From the NCBI GenBank assembly GCA_046350255.1, contig JAXMAV010000026.1:60452-124451 (forward strand): 64,000 bases of DNA, written 5' to 3'. Position numbers and translations under genes: made by a program. Below the pieces are notes generated by a model. That model did no database searches. It was not told where the DNA came from and saw nothing but the letters and a program-made list of their open reading frames with translations. Positions 29,637 to 37,696 of this stretch are shown one piece after another; the first letter of the stretch is position 1, and every line of letters begins with the position of its first letter. The stretch is from CALDUY01 sp046350255 (GTDB lineage Bacteria; Planctomycetota; Planctomycetia; Gemmatales; Gemmataceae).

Positions 29637-30005
29637 ATGATCCAGATGTATAGCTATCTCGACGTGGCCGATAACACTGGCGCCAAGGAATGCATGTGCA
29701 TCAAGGTGCTGGGGGGTACCCGTCGTCGCTACGCTGGCATCGGCGATGTGATCGTCGCCAGTGTCAAGAAGGCGATCCCAGGTGGCGACGTCAAGCCCGG
29801 CGACGTGGTTCAGGCCGTGGTCGTCCGCACCAAGAAGGCCACCCGCCGCGACGACGGCAGCTACGTCCGCTTCGATCGCAATGCCCTGGTCCTGATCGAC
29901 AAGGAAAAGAACCCGCGCGGCACCCGCATCTTCGGGGCGGTAGCTCGTGAACTCCGCGAGCGTGGCTTCGCCAAGATCGTCAGCCTCGCAGCCGAGGTGG
30001 TCTGA
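29637..30005 (+). CDS. rplN: 50S ribosomal protein L14
   Basis: A standard 122-residue L14: MIQMYSYLDVADNTGAKECM, KVLGGTRRRYAGIGDVIVAS, DDGSYVRFDRNALVLID and FGAVARELRERGFAKIVSLA. It binds 23S rRNA at the subunit interface and is the site of the silencing factor RsfS. AAGGACAGGTG lies upstream of the ATG. Confidence 0.97.
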   Translation: MIQMYSYLDVADNTGAKECMCIKVLGGTRRRYAGIGDVIVASVKKAIPGGDVKPGDVVQAVVVRTKKATRRDDGSYVRFDRNALVLIDKEKNPRGTRIFGAVARELRERGFAKIVSLAAEVV

Positions 30006-30033
30006 GACCGCGGCGCGGCCGCGGAGGAATCCC

Positions 30034-30390
30034 ATGCACATTCGCAAAGATGACCTGGTGGAAGTGATTGCTGGCGATGATGTCATCGAGGGCCGCGCCC
30101 GCAAGGTGCTGCGCGTCCTTCCCGACAAGGGCAAGGTGGTCATCGAGGGCGTCAACCGCGTCTACAAGCACGTGAAGCCCAATCGCCGGAACCCTCAGGG
30201 CGGGCGGCTCTCCAAGGAGATGCCGATCAACGCCTCGAACTGTCTGCTCTATTGCCAGGCCTGCCGGCGCGGCGTCCGCATCGGCAAGCGCTTCGATGAT
30301 GCTGGCGCCAAGGAGCGCTACTGCAAGAAGTGTGGCACCGGCCTGGGCAAGCTCGCCCCGGCCAACCCCCGGTACGCCAAGAAATCCTGA
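30034..30390 (+). CDS. rplX: 50S ribosomal protein L24 with zinc-finger-like cysteines
   Basis: A 118-residue L24. MHIRKDDLVEVIAGDDVIEG, then GKVVIEGVNRVYKHVKPNRR form the KOW part. The C-terminal half has CQAC (about residues 73-76) and CKKC (about 97-100), a likely zinc site. L24 starts 50S assembly. The start at 30034 has GGAGG upstream; the frame extends 87 bases further back into rplN without support. Confidence 0.95.
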   Translation: MHIRKDDLVEVIAGDDVIEGRARKVLRVLPDKGKVVIEGVNRVYKHVKPNRRNPQGGRLSKEMPINASNCLLYCQACRRGVRIGKRFDDAGAKERYCKKCGTGLGKLAPANPRYAKKS

Positions 30391-30464
30391 GGCCTTCGGA
30401 ATCCGCCGCCCGCCGCCACGAGATTTGCCGGCGCCGGCGTCCAGAATAGAATACGAGTCGAGCC

Positions 30465-31007
30465 ATGGCCCGCTTGCAAGATCGCTACAAACAGGAAATC
30501 GTGCCGCAGCTCAAGACCAAGCTTGGGCGCGACAATGCACTCAGCCTGCCCCGGCTGCAGAAAATCGTCGTCAACATGGGCGTCGGCAAGGCCCTTCAGG
30601 ACAAGAACCGCCTCGAGCAGTCGGCCGAACAGCTCGCCCAGATCACCGGCCAGAAGCCGCAGATCACCAAGGCGCGTATCGCCGTCTCCGGCTTCCGCCT
30701 CCGTGAAGGTAATGCCATCGGTGCCCGCGTTACCCTCCGTGGCCGACGCATGTACGAATTCCTCGATCGCCTGATCTCCATGGCCTTGCCTCGAATTCGC
30801 GACTTCCGCGGTGTGAATCCCAAGAGCTTCGACGGCAACGGCAACTACAGCCTGGGCCTGACCGAGCAGCAGGTCTTCCCCGAAATCGACCCCGACAAGC
30901 TGACGTTCACCCAGGGGATGGACGTGACCTTCGTGACCAGTACACGCAATGACGACGAGGCTCGCGAACTGCTTCGCAGCTTCGGCATGCCCTTCCGCGA
31001 GGCGTGA
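30465..31007 (+). CDS. rplE: 50S ribosomal protein L5
   Basis: A 180-residue L5: LQKIVVNMGVGKALQDKNRL, then ITGQKPQITKARIAVSGFRL, then LPRIRDFRGVNPKSFDGNGN and YSLGLTEQQVFPEIDPDK. It binds 5S rRNA and contacts the P-site tRNA. The gap from rplX is 74 bases with only short GC-rich stems. Confidence 0.97.
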   Translation: MARLQDRYKQEIVPQLKTKLGRDNALSLPRLQKIVVNMGVGKALQDKNRLEQSAEQLAQITGQKPQITKARIAVSGFRLREGNAIGARVTLRGRRMYEFLDRLISMALPRIRDFRGVNPKSFDGNGNYSLGLTEQQVFPEIDPDKLTFTQGMDVTFVTSTRNDDEARELLRSFGMPFREA

Positions 31008-31044
31008 GCGTCCGAACCCGATCCTGGAATTTCGAGACTCAGCG

Positions 31045-31305
31045 ATGGCAACCGAACCGAAGTTTGTCAAATTTAAAAATCAGATGAAGGCCTTCGAGGC
31101 CCACCGCGCGGAAATGAAGAAGGACGCCGCGCAGCGCGACCCCCAGAAACTCATGGAGCCGCGCGATATCATCCGTATCCGTAACCGCTGCCGGCTGTGT
31201 GGCCGGCCCCGCGCGGTCTATCGCAAGTTTGGCATCTGCCGCATCTGCTTCCGGAGTATGGCCAGCGATGGTCTCATCCCCGGAGTCAAGAAGGCTAGCT
31301 GGTAA
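31045..31305 (+). CDS. rpsN: 30S ribosomal protein S14, zinc-binding type
   Basis: An 86-residue S14. The C-terminal half holds NRCRLCGRPRAVYRKFGICR and ICFRSMASDGLIPGVKKASW, with a CxxC...CxxC zinc site. Zinc-type S14 usually has about 61 residues; here an N-terminal part of about 25 residues (FKNQMKAFEAHRAEMKKDAA) is added, so it combines features of the short zinc form and the longer zinc-free form. The ATG at 31045 was chosen over an upstream start inside rplE. Confidence 0.94.
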   Translation: MATEPKFVKFKNQMKAFEAHRAEMKKDAAQRDPQKLMEPRDIIRIRNRCRLCGRPRAVYRKFGICRICFRSMASDGLIPGVKKASW

Positions 31306-31323
31306 GTAGGAGCGCGTACCGCC

Positions 31324-31770
31324 ATGATGACCGACCCGATCGCCGACCTGCTTACCCGCATCCGCAATGCCAACCGCATCGAGCGGCCTGCAGTGGATAT
31401 CCCCGCCACCCGTATGAAGGCCAACGTCGCCCAGGTACTCAAAGACGAAGGCTTCATCCTCGACTACCAGGTCGGTAGCGAGGGGGTCGATGAGCAGGGC
31501 CACCCCGTCTTCAAGACGGTCTCGGACTTCAGCGTCCCCCAGCTGATGCTCCGCGTTTATCTCAAGTATGGCCCGGAGGGCGAACGCGTCATCCGCCACA
31601 TCGAGCGGAAGAGCAAGCCGGGCTGCCGTACTTACATCCGTGCCGACCAGATCCGCCCGGTGCTGGACGGCCTGGGCATCAGTGTGATCAGCACCAACAA
31701 GGGCGTGATGAGCGACCGCAAGGCCAAGGCCCAGAAGCTTGGCGGCGAACTGCTCTGCGTCGTGTGGTAG
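31324..31770 (+). CDS. rpsH: 30S ribosomal protein S8
   Basis: A 148-residue S8: MTDPIADLLTRIRNANRIER, VAQVLKDEGFILDYQV, KPGCRTYIRADQIRPVLDGL and GISVISTNKGVMSDRKAK. S8 binds the central domain of 16S rRNA and often represses the spc operon. A loop near residues 50-65 (GVDEQGHPVFKTVSDFS) accounts for the extra length over about 132. Two adjacent ATG codons start the frame; either may be used. Confidence 0.95.
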   Translation: MMTDPIADLLTRIRNANRIERPAVDIPATRMKANVAQVLKDEGFILDYQVGSEGVDEQGHPVFKTVSDFSVPQLMLRVYLKYGPEGERVIRHIERKSKPGCRTYIRADQIRPVLDGLGISVISTNKGVMSDRKAKAQKLGGELLCVVW

Positions 31771-31780
31771 GAGGCGAGCG

Positions 31781-32374
31781 ATGTCAAGAATCGGCAAGCA
31801 GCCCGTGGGCATCCCCGCTGGCGTGAAGATCAAGGTGGCCGACGGCAAGGTGTTTGTCGAGGGCCCCAAGGGTAAGCTGGAGATGGCCTACCACAAGAAT
31901 GTCAACGTCCAGATCGGCAAGGTTAGCCGCGATGGCGAGACGATTAGCTTTACCCCCGATGCCGCCGGCCAATTCATTCAGATCAGCCGCAAGGACGATG
32001 AGCGTCTGTCTCGCGCCGTCCACGGGTTGATGCGTACGCTGGTGGCCAATATGGTCGAGGGAGTGACCAAGGGCTACGAGAAGAAGCTCAAGATCGAGGG
32101 CGTTGGCTACGGAGCCAAGCTCGATAAGAAGGCGGTGGTGCTGACGGTCGGCTTCGCCAACCAGATCATCCTGACTCCGCCCGCCGGAGTTACCGCCGAG
32201 GTCCCCGACGCCAACACGATCATTGTGCGCGGCCCCGACAAGCAGCAGGTGGGCCAGTTTGCCGCCGAGTTGCGGAGTGCCCGTCCGCCCGAGCCGTACC
32301 AGGGCAAGGGCGTCCGCTATGAGAACGAAGTCGTCCGCCGTAAAGAAGGCAAGTCCTTCTCCAGTGGCGGTTGA
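31781..32374 (+). CDS. rplF: 50S ribosomal protein L6
   Basis: A 197-residue L6: MSRIGKQPVGIPAGVKIKVA, VEGPKGKLEMAYHKNVNVQI, VEGVTKGYEKKLKIEGVGYG and the C-terminal RPPEPYQGKGVRYENEVVRR. It lies at the base of the L7/L12 stalk near the sarcin-ricin loop. GGAGG lies upstream of the ATG, ten bases after the rpsH stop. Slightly longer than the usual 178-180. Confidence 0.96.
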   Translation: MSRIGKQPVGIPAGVKIKVADGKVFVEGPKGKLEMAYHKNVNVQIGKVSRDGETISFTPDAAGQFIQISRKDDERLSRAVHGLMRTLVANMVEGVTKGYEKKLKIEGVGYGAKLDKKAVVLTVGFANQIILTPPAGVTAEVPDANTIIVRGPDKQQVGQFAAELRSARPPEPYQGKGVRYENEVVRRKEGKSFSSGG

Positions 32375-32388
32375 TCCGCGAGGTACCG

Positions 32389-32760
32389 ATGAACTCCCAG
32401 AAGCTCAAGGCGGTTCGCCGCGTCCGCCGCCAGTATCATGTGCGCAGCAAGATCCAGGGCACGACCGAGCGTCCGCGCCTCACGGTCTTTCGCAGCTCCA
32501 AGCACATCTATGCCCAGCTGATCGACGATCTAACCGGCCGCACGTTGGCCTCGGCGTCCAGCATGGTCAAGAAGGCCGATCGCGCCCAGTTGCCCTATGG
32601 TGGCAACGTGAAGGCCGCCAAGGCGGTGGGCCAGAAGCTGGCCGAGGCTGCCAAGGCCGCGGGCATCACCAAGGCCGCCTTCGATCGCGGCTTTTATCGG
32701 TATCATGGCCGGGTCAAGGCCCTGGCCGAAGGCGCCCGCGAGGGTGGACTGCAGTTCTAA
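32389..32760 (+). CDS. rplR: 50S ribosomal protein L18
   Basis: A 123-residue L18: RVRRQYHVRSKIQGTTERPR, LTVFRSSKHIYAQLIDDLTG and AAFDRGFYRYHGRVKALAEG, then AREGGLQF. It binds 5S rRNA. I chose the ATG at 32389 with GAGGT upstream; the frame opens at TTG 32371, overlapping the rplF stop. Confidence 0.96.
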   Translation: MNSQKLKAVRRVRRQYHVRSKIQGTTERPRLTVFRSSKHIYAQLIDDLTGRTLASASSMVKKADRAQLPYGGNVKAAKAVGQKLAEAAKAAGITKAAFDRGFYRYHGRVKALAEGAREGGLQF

Positions 32761-32809
32761 CCCCTGCGGGGTAAACTGTGGTTCCCCCGCTCTGACCAGT
32801 TGAGGTAAC

Positions 32810-33313
32810 ATGGCACGAGAACGTGACCGCGAGCCGCGCCAGCATGAGCTGGAGGACCGCGTAATCAAGATCCGTCGCTGCGCCGCCGTCGTGAAGGGTG
32901 GTCGCCGCTTCAGCTTCAACGCACTTGTCGTCGTTGGTGACAACAAGGGTCGCGTTGCCTCCGGGTACGGCAAGGCCAACGAGGTGCCCCCCGCCGTGGA
33001 GAAGGCTACCAAGGACGCCGAAGAGCACCTCAAGCGGCAACGGCGCGTGATGCTCAAGGGCGATACGATCCCTCACAGGGTTGTCGGCAAGTACGGCGCT
33101 AGCCGGGTGGTGATGGTGCCCGCCGGTCCCGGTACCGGTGTGAAAGCCGGACCCGGTGTACGTGATGTCCTTGTCGTCTGCGGTGTGCGCAACATCCTGA
33201 CCAAGGTCCACGGTAGCACCAACCCGATCAACCTCGTCAAGGCGACGATCGACGGCCTGCTCCAGTTGCGGACCCGCGAGGAGACAGCCCGTCTCCGTGG
33301 CGTCACTCTTTGA
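32810..33313 (+). CDS. rpsE: 30S ribosomal protein S5
   Basis: A 167-residue S5: LEDRVIKIRRCAAVVKGGRR, FSFNALVVVGDNKGRVASGY, PHRVVGKYGASRVVMVPAGP and AGPGVRDVLVVCGVRNILTK. It helps accuracy and mRNA unwinding at the 30S entry. Only 35 bases separate it from rplO, so rpmD (L30), usually here, is absent. Upstream, a small CCCC-TGC-GGGG stem lies at 32761-32771. Confidence 0.97.
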   Translation: MARERDREPRQHELEDRVIKIRRCAAVVKGGRRFSFNALVVVGDNKGRVASGYGKANEVPPAVEKATKDAEEHLKRQRRVMLKGDTIPHRVVGKYGASRVVMVPAGPGTGVKAGPGVRDVLVVCGVRNILTKVHGSTNPINLVKATIDGLLQLRTREETARLRGVTL

Positions 33314-33348
33314 TGCGATCCCTCTGACTCTGAAACGAGTATTTCGTC

Positions 33349-33870
33349 ATGGACCTGAATGCCCTCTACTCGCCGCCCGACCAGGGGCCGCACCTCCAGC
33401 GCCGCAAGGGTAAAAAGCGCGTCGGACGTGGTATTGGCTCCGGTCACGGCAAAACCGCCAGCCGAGGCAGCAAGGGTCAGTGGGCTTCCGCTGGCGCCAA
33501 GAAGCCCATCTTCACCTTTGAAGGTGGTCAGATGCCCTTGTTCCGGCGCATGCCGAAGCGCGGGTTCAGCCACGCCACCTGGGATAAGTTCTACCTCGTC
33601 GTCAACCTCGAAGACCTGGACAAGGCTTTCAAGGACGGAGACGTCGTCGATCACCAGGCGCTGCGGAAAGCCCGCCTCGCCAACGGTCCATGCGATGGCA
33701 TCAAGATCCTGGGCCATGGCGACCTGACCAAGAAGCTCACTGTCAAGGCGCACCACTTTTCCAAGTCTGCTGCCGAGAAGATCGCCGCTAAGGGTGGAAC
33801 GGCCGAGGTGATCCCCGGACCGAAGCCGCCCGTGCGGAACAAGATGAAGCCGAGGACGGCCAAGTCCTGA
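33349..33870 (+). CDS. rplO: 50S ribosomal protein L15
   Basis: A 173-residue L15: QRRKGKKRVGRGIGSGHGKT, then ASRGSKGQWASAGAKKPIFT and FEGGQMPLFRRMPKRGFSH are typical of its long rRNA-binding N-terminus. The C-terminal domain has KILGHGDLTKKLTVKAHHFS and SAAEKIAAKGGTAEVIP. It is followed by a hairpin and then secY. Confidence 0.96.
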   Translation: MDLNALYSPPDQGPHLQRRKGKKRVGRGIGSGHGKTASRGSKGQWASAGAKKPIFTFEGGQMPLFRRMPKRGFSHATWDKFYLVVNLEDLDKAFKDGDVVDHQALRKARLANGPCDGIKILGHGDLTKKLTVKAHHFSKSAAEKIAAKGGTAEVIPGPKPPVRNKMKPRTAKS

Positions 33871-33896
33871 GCCCGGGAGGTCCCGCGCCAGGCTAT

Positions 33897-33953
33897 CGCG
33901 AGGTGGTTTCCCGCCGGGGCCGGCCGTCCCCCCCGGGAAAGCCACCTTTCGCG
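33897..33953 (+). terminator. Hairpin between rplO and secY
   Basis: AGGTGG-TTTCCCG (33901-33913) pairs with CGGGAAAGCCACCT (33934-33947) with a single bulged base, and flanking CGCG/CGCG can lengthen the stem. GCGTTTTGT follows. It could be an attenuator that lowers secY expression relative to ribosomal genes, or a partial terminator. Confidence 0.5.
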
Positions 33954-34011
33954 TTTTGTACCGTCAGGGAGTGACGTCGCTTTCATTTCTCGCGTGCCAG
34001 GGAGTTGTTGC

Positions 34012-35370
34012 ATGGGCAAGATCAAGGCCATCTTCATGATTCCGGAGCTAAGGACCAAGATCCTCCTCACGCTCCTGTTCCTGGCCATCTACCGCGTCGG
34101 ATACTCCATTCCGATGCCGTTTGTCGATCAGCGCGAGATGAACAAGAGCCTGGGCGCCTCCGGCGGCCTCGCCCAGGTGCTCAACTTCGTCTCCATGTTC
34201 TCCGGTGGCGATCTCAGCCATGCCACTCTCTTCGGCCTGGGCATCATGCCCTACATCTCTGCCTCCATCATTTTCCAGCTCCTGGGCGCGGTCTACCCCC
34301 CGCTGGAAAAATTGCAGAAGGAGGGCGAGTCCGGTCGCAAGAAGATCAACGAGTACACCCGGTACGCCACGGTGTTCATCTGCCTCTTCCAGTCGTTCAT
34401 GTACGTCCAGTACATCATGAATCCACCACCTACAGGCCTCGGCTGGGGCATGAAGACGTTTAACTGGTGGCCCTACTGGCTCACCATGGTCATCACCATG
34501 ACCGCGGGCACCATCTTCCTCATGTGGCTGGGCGAACAGATCGATGAGTACGGCATCGGCAACGGCATTAGCTTGATCATCATGGCTGGTATCGTCGCTC
34601 GCATCCCCGCAGCTACCGCCTCGCTGTTCTTTGAGGGCGGCAGCTTCAAGTGGTCGGTCTTCACCCTCGGCGGCGGTACTCACGGCAGCGACATGAGTTT
34701 CGAGAAACTCCTGGTGCTAATAGCTCTCTTCGTTGCTGTGGTCGTGGCCGTTGTCGCCATCACCAAGGCCCAGCGTCGCATCCCCACACAGTCGGCCAAA
34801 CATGTGCGCGGCCGCCGCGTCTTTGGCGGTACCCGTCAGTTCCTGCCGCTGCGAGTGAACCAGGCGGGCGTCATGCCGGTTATTTTCGCTTCCAGCTTGC
34901 TCGTGCTGCCGTTCTTCCTCTTCCGCGCCGTCTCCCAGGCGACCGACTGGACCTGGACCAGCACCCTCGCCGACGCCTTTGAACGTCAGGGTTACATCTA
35001 CACCGTCTGTTTCATCATCCTGATCTACGTGTTCTGCTACTTCTGGACGGCCATCATCTTCAACCCGAAGGACATGGCCAACAACCTCAAGGATTACGGC
35101 TCGTTCATCCCGGGCTATCGCCCCGGGAAGCGGACGGCGGAGTATCTCGAGCGCGTCATGATGCGGATCACCTACGTCGGTGCAGCCTTCCTGGCCGTCA
35201 TCGCTGTTATCCCCACCCTGATCACCTCGACTCTGGATGTGAACCAGAACGTCGCCAGCTTCTACGGTGGCACTGGTCTCCTGATCGTCATCAGCGTGGC
35301 GCTCGATCTGGTCCAGAAAATCAACAGTCACCTGGTGATGCGAAACTACCCCGGCCTCACCGAGGATTGA
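34012..35370 (+). CDS. secY: Preprotein translocase subunit SecY
   Basis: A 452-residue inner-membrane protein with ten membrane segments, the channel of the Sec translocon with SecE and SecG. VDQREMNKSLG in the plug region, LGIMPYISASIIFQLLGAVY, GIGNGISLIIMAGIVARIP and RVNQAGVMPVIFASSLLVLP, then GSFIPGYRPGKRTAEYLERV are diagnostic. GGGAG lies about eight bases before the ATG at 34012. A strong terminator follows directly after the stop. Confidence 0.97.
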   Translation: MGKIKAIFMIPELRTKILLTLLFLAIYRVGYSIPMPFVDQREMNKSLGASGGLAQVLNFVSMFSGGDLSHATLFGLGIMPYISASIIFQLLGAVYPPLEKLQKEGESGRKKINEYTRYATVFICLFQSFMYVQYIMNPPPTGLGWGMKTFNWWPYWLTMVITMTAGTIFLMWLGEQIDEYGIGNGISLIIMAGIVARIPAATASLFFEGGSFKWSVFTLGGGTHGSDMSFEKLLVLIALFVAVVVAVVAITKAQRRIPTQSAKHVRGRRVFGGTRQFLPLRVNQAGVMPVIFASSLLVLPFFLFRAVSQATDWTWTSTLADAFERQGYIYTVCFIILIYVFCYFWTAIIFNPKDMANNLKDYGSFIPGYRPGKRTAEYLERVMMRITYVGAAFLAVIAVIPTLITSTLDVNQNVASFYGGTGLLIVISVALDLVQKINSHLVMRNYPGLTED

Positions 35371-35386
35371 TCTCGCGCATCGTATG

Positions 35387-35431
35387 AAGCAGAATGGTCG
35401 TGCAGCCGACCATTCTGCTTTCTGCTTTCTT
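35387..35431 (+). terminator. Terminator after secY
   Basis: A perfect 14-base-pair stem (35387-35400 with 35407-35420, AAGCAGAATGGTCG on the left arm) with a six-base loop, followed by the T-rich TCTGCTTTCTT. It should end the long S10-spc transcript, leaving adk and map to their own promoter. Confidence 0.8.
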
Positions 35432-35446
35432 CCCGGCGCATTCCCC

Positions 35447-35475
35447 TTGTTGCTGACCGATGCGTTCCTGAGAAT
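35447..35475 (+). promoter_or_regulatory. Candidate promoter for adk-map
   Basis: TTGTTG (35447-35452) and GAGAAT (35470-35475) are 17 bases apart and lie just after the secY terminator, 72 bases before the adk ATG. The match to consensus is moderate; the need for a new promoter after the terminator supports it. Confidence 0.35.
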
Positions 35476-35547
35476 GAACCATGAAGAAAGCAGGGGATTC
35501 GGGCGCTGGGCCCTCCTCCATCCTTGTTCTGCCCCACCGGGCCCGCC

Positions 35548-36198
35548 ATGCGTCTCATCCTACTTGGCCCTCCAGGATCGGGTAAAGGTACCCAGGCAAA
35601 GCTTCTTTGCCGCCGACTCGGCCTCGAACACATTGGCACCGGCGATATCATTCGCGCAGCGATGGAGCATCACACTCCCGTTGGCGAACGCGCCCGTCCC
35701 TTTGTCGAGTCCGGGAACCTTGTCCCCGACGATCTGGTCAACGATTTGATCGCCGAACATTTCTACAACGGCGATCCCCATCAATCTTTTGTGATGGATG
35801 GCTACCCTCGCACACTGGCCCAGGCGCAAGCCTTCGACCAGATGCTCTACCGTAAAAAGCTGCCGATCTCCGCCGTGCTGCTGCTCGATGTCAGCGACGA
35901 CGAGATTATTCGACGCGTGGGCGGCCGCTGGAGTTGCCCCAAGAAGGGCTGCAAGGCTACCTATCACACCGAGAGCAATCCACCTGGTACGACCGGTGTC
36001 TGCGATGACTGTGGCACCAAGCTCGTCCAGCGCTCCGATGACCTACCCGAAACTGTTTGTGCTCGTCTGCTGGTCTACCATCGCGACACGGCCGAGCTGA
36101 TCCCCTACTACCGCGCCCGACAGTTGTTGCACGAGGTTCCCGGTCAAGGGGAGATCGAACGTATCTATAATAGCTTGATTGCAGTCTTGAAACCGTGA
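35548..36198 (+). CDS. adk: Adenylate kinase
   Basis: A 216-residue adenylate kinase, which balances ATP, ADP and AMP. The P-loop GPPGSGKGTQ is at residues 7-16, DGYPRTLAQAQAFD binds nucleotide, and the LID carries four cysteines (CPKKGC and CDDC), the zinc-type lid. The start at 35548 precedes MRLILLG; the frame's GC-rich eight-residue extension is unlikely. No strong Shine-Dalgarno is seen. It lies between secY and map, the classic place. Confidence 0.96.
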   Translation: MRLILLGPPGSGKGTQAKLLCRRLGLEHIGTGDIIRAAMEHHTPVGERARPFVESGNLVPDDLVNDLIAEHFYNGDPHQSFVMDGYPRTLAQAQAFDQMLYRKKLPISAVLLLDVSDDEIIRRVGGRWSCPKKGCKATYHTESNPPGTTGVCDDCGTKLVQRSDDLPETVCARLLVYHRDTAELIPYYRARQLLHEVPGQGEIERIYNSLIAVLKP

Positions 36199-36245
36199 CG
36201 TGGGCGGCCCTGGAATGGGCGGTCCTTCTTCCAGGTGGGTTCCCC

Positions 36246-37058
36246 GTGTTGAAATCGCTGTTCCACCAGAAGCCCGAGTTGAAGTCGTCTCGTGAAATCG
36301 CCCTGATGCGCGAAGCCGGAAAGCTCGTGGCCGAGGCACTGCGCCTCTGCCGCGGCATGGCTCAGCCGGGCACCGCCACCATCGACATCGATCGCGCGGT
36401 AGAGGAACTCTACCGCCAACGAGGCGCCATCCCACTGTTCAAGGGCTATCCCGGCCGTGTGCCCTTCCCTGCCGTCACCTGCATCTCCATCAACGAGGAA
36501 GTAGTTCATGGTATTCCCAGCACCCGGCTAATTCGCGAGGGAGACCTGGTCAAGATCGACACGGCGTGCAAACTCAACGGTTGGTGCGCCGATGCCGCCA
36601 TAACATTACCCATTGGCGAGGTGAGCCCGGAAAAACGCCGACTGCTTGAGGTCGGCGAGGCGGTCCTTCAGCTGGCCATGGTTGAAATGGGCCGACGTAG
36701 CCGCTGGTCTGAGGTCGCCGGCGCCATGCAGCGACTCGTCGAATCAGCCGGGTTCAGTGTGGTCACCCAGTACGTCGGGCACGGCATTGGCCGGACCATG
36801 CACGAGAATCCGCAGGTGCCCAATTTTGTCAGTCCCGAGCTGCGCCGTCAGGATTTTCGTCTGGAAGAGGGCCTAGTCCTCGCCGTCGAGCCGATGGTCA
36901 ACATGGGCAAGGCCGAGACCAATGTGAAGCGCGATCACTGGACAGTGGTGACACGCGATAACCTGGCCAGCGTACACGTCGAACACACTTTGGCGCTGAC
37001 GCGCGACGGGGTCTATGTTGTTACTGCCGACGAGGAGTGTCTCATCCCCCGCAGTTGA
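36246..37058 (+). CDS. map: Methionine aminopeptidase, type I
   Basis: A 270-residue enzyme that removes the N-terminal Met from new proteins. All five metal ligands are present: D105, D116, H179, E215 and E246 (in KIDTACKLNGWCAD, YVGHGIGRTMHE, LAVEPM and VHVEHT). ISINEEVVHGIPSTRLIREG is the family block. I chose the GTG at 36246, with AGGTGGG seven to eight bases upstream. The frame opens at a GTG overlapping the adk stop, but that stretch looks non-coding. infA, often next, is absent. Confidence 0.95.
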   Translation: MLKSLFHQKPELKSSREIALMREAGKLVAEALRLCRGMAQPGTATIDIDRAVEELYRQRGAIPLFKGYPGRVPFPAVTCISINEEVVHGIPSTRLIREGDLVKIDTACKLNGWCADAAITLPIGEVSPEKRRLLEVGEAVLQLAMVEMGRRSRWSEVAGAMQRLVESAGFSVVTQYVGHGIGRTMHENPQVPNFVSPELRRQDFRLEEGLVLAVEPMVNMGKAETNVKRDHWTVVTRDNLASVHVEHTLALTRDGVYVVTADEECLIPRS

Positions 37059-37097
37059 TCGAAATGGGGGTAATCCGGCAAGTTTTTCGCGCCCCCC

Positions 37098-37126
37098 TTG
37101 TATCCCCCCGGGGTGACTGCTATAAA
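37098..37126 (+). promoter_or_regulatory. Promoter of the rpmJ-rplQ (alpha) operon
   Basis: TTGTAT (37098-37103) and TATAAA (37121-37126) are separated by 17 bases and face rpmJ at 37179. Both boxes are good sigma-70-like matches in a GC-rich setting. The alpha-operon genes would thus have their own promoter. Confidence 0.6.
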
Positions 37127-37178
37127 CACACTTTCCTACTGGAATGATTCGTCTGCGTGAGCATGGAGCGTGGCTTCG

Positions 37179-37292
37179 ATGAAGGTTCGTTCGAGCGTGA
37201 AGCGGATCTGCGAGAACTGCAAGCTAGTCCGCAGGCACGGTAAGCTGCTGGTTATCTGCAGCAATCCCCGACACAAACAACGGCAGGGATAA
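37179..37292 (+). CDS. rpmJ: 50S ribosomal protein L36
   Basis: A 37-residue L36: MKVRSSVKRICENCKLVRRH, then GKLLVICSNPRHKQRQG. The zinc ligands C11, C14, C27 and H32 are all present, so this is the zinc-binding form. It is the last small piece added to the 50S subunit. It starts the alpha-operon group, 12 bases before rpsM. Confidence 0.95.
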   Translation: MKVRSSVKRICENCKLVRRHGKLLVICSNPRHKQRQG

Positions 37293-37304
37293 GGGAGAAC
37301 TACC

Positions 37305-37688
37305 ATGCCTCGTATTTTGGGTGTGGACCTGCCGAGCGATAAGCCTACGCACATCTCGTTGCGGTATCTGTACGGCATCGGGCCGTCGCTATCGCTGGAG
37401 GTGTGTGAGAAGGCCCGCGTCGACCCGATCCGTCGTGCCAAAGAGCTGACGGACGACGAGATTGCGCGCATCGCCAACATTCTGGATCGTGAATACACGG
37501 TGGAAGGTCCCCTCCGTCGCGAGATCCAGCAAAACATTCAGCGGCTGGTCCAGATCGGCTGCTACCGTGGTACCCGGCACCGCAAGCATCTGCCTTGCCG
37601 TGGCCAGCGGACCCGCACCAACGCCCGCACCCGCAAGGGCCCGCGCAAGACGGTGGCCGGCAAGAAGGGTGTGAAGGAAGCCAAGTAA
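37305..37688 (+). CDS. rpsM: 30S ribosomal protein S13
   Basis: A 127-residue S13: RILGVDLPSDKPTHISLRYL, YGIGPSLSLEVCEKARVDPI, LRREIQQNIQRLVQIGCYRG and RHRKHLPCRGQRTRTNARTR, then KGPRKTV. It forms bridges from the 30S head to the 50S subunit. GGGAG lies eight bases before the ATG. A large hairpin follows, before rpsK. Confidence 0.97.
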   Translation: MPRILGVDLPSDKPTHISLRYLYGIGPSLSLEVCEKARVDPIRRAKELTDDEIARIANILDREYTVEGPLRREIQQNIQRLVQIGCYRGTRHRKHLPCRGQRTRTNARTRKGPRKTVAGKKGVKEAK

Positions 37689-37696
37689 ATCTGACC

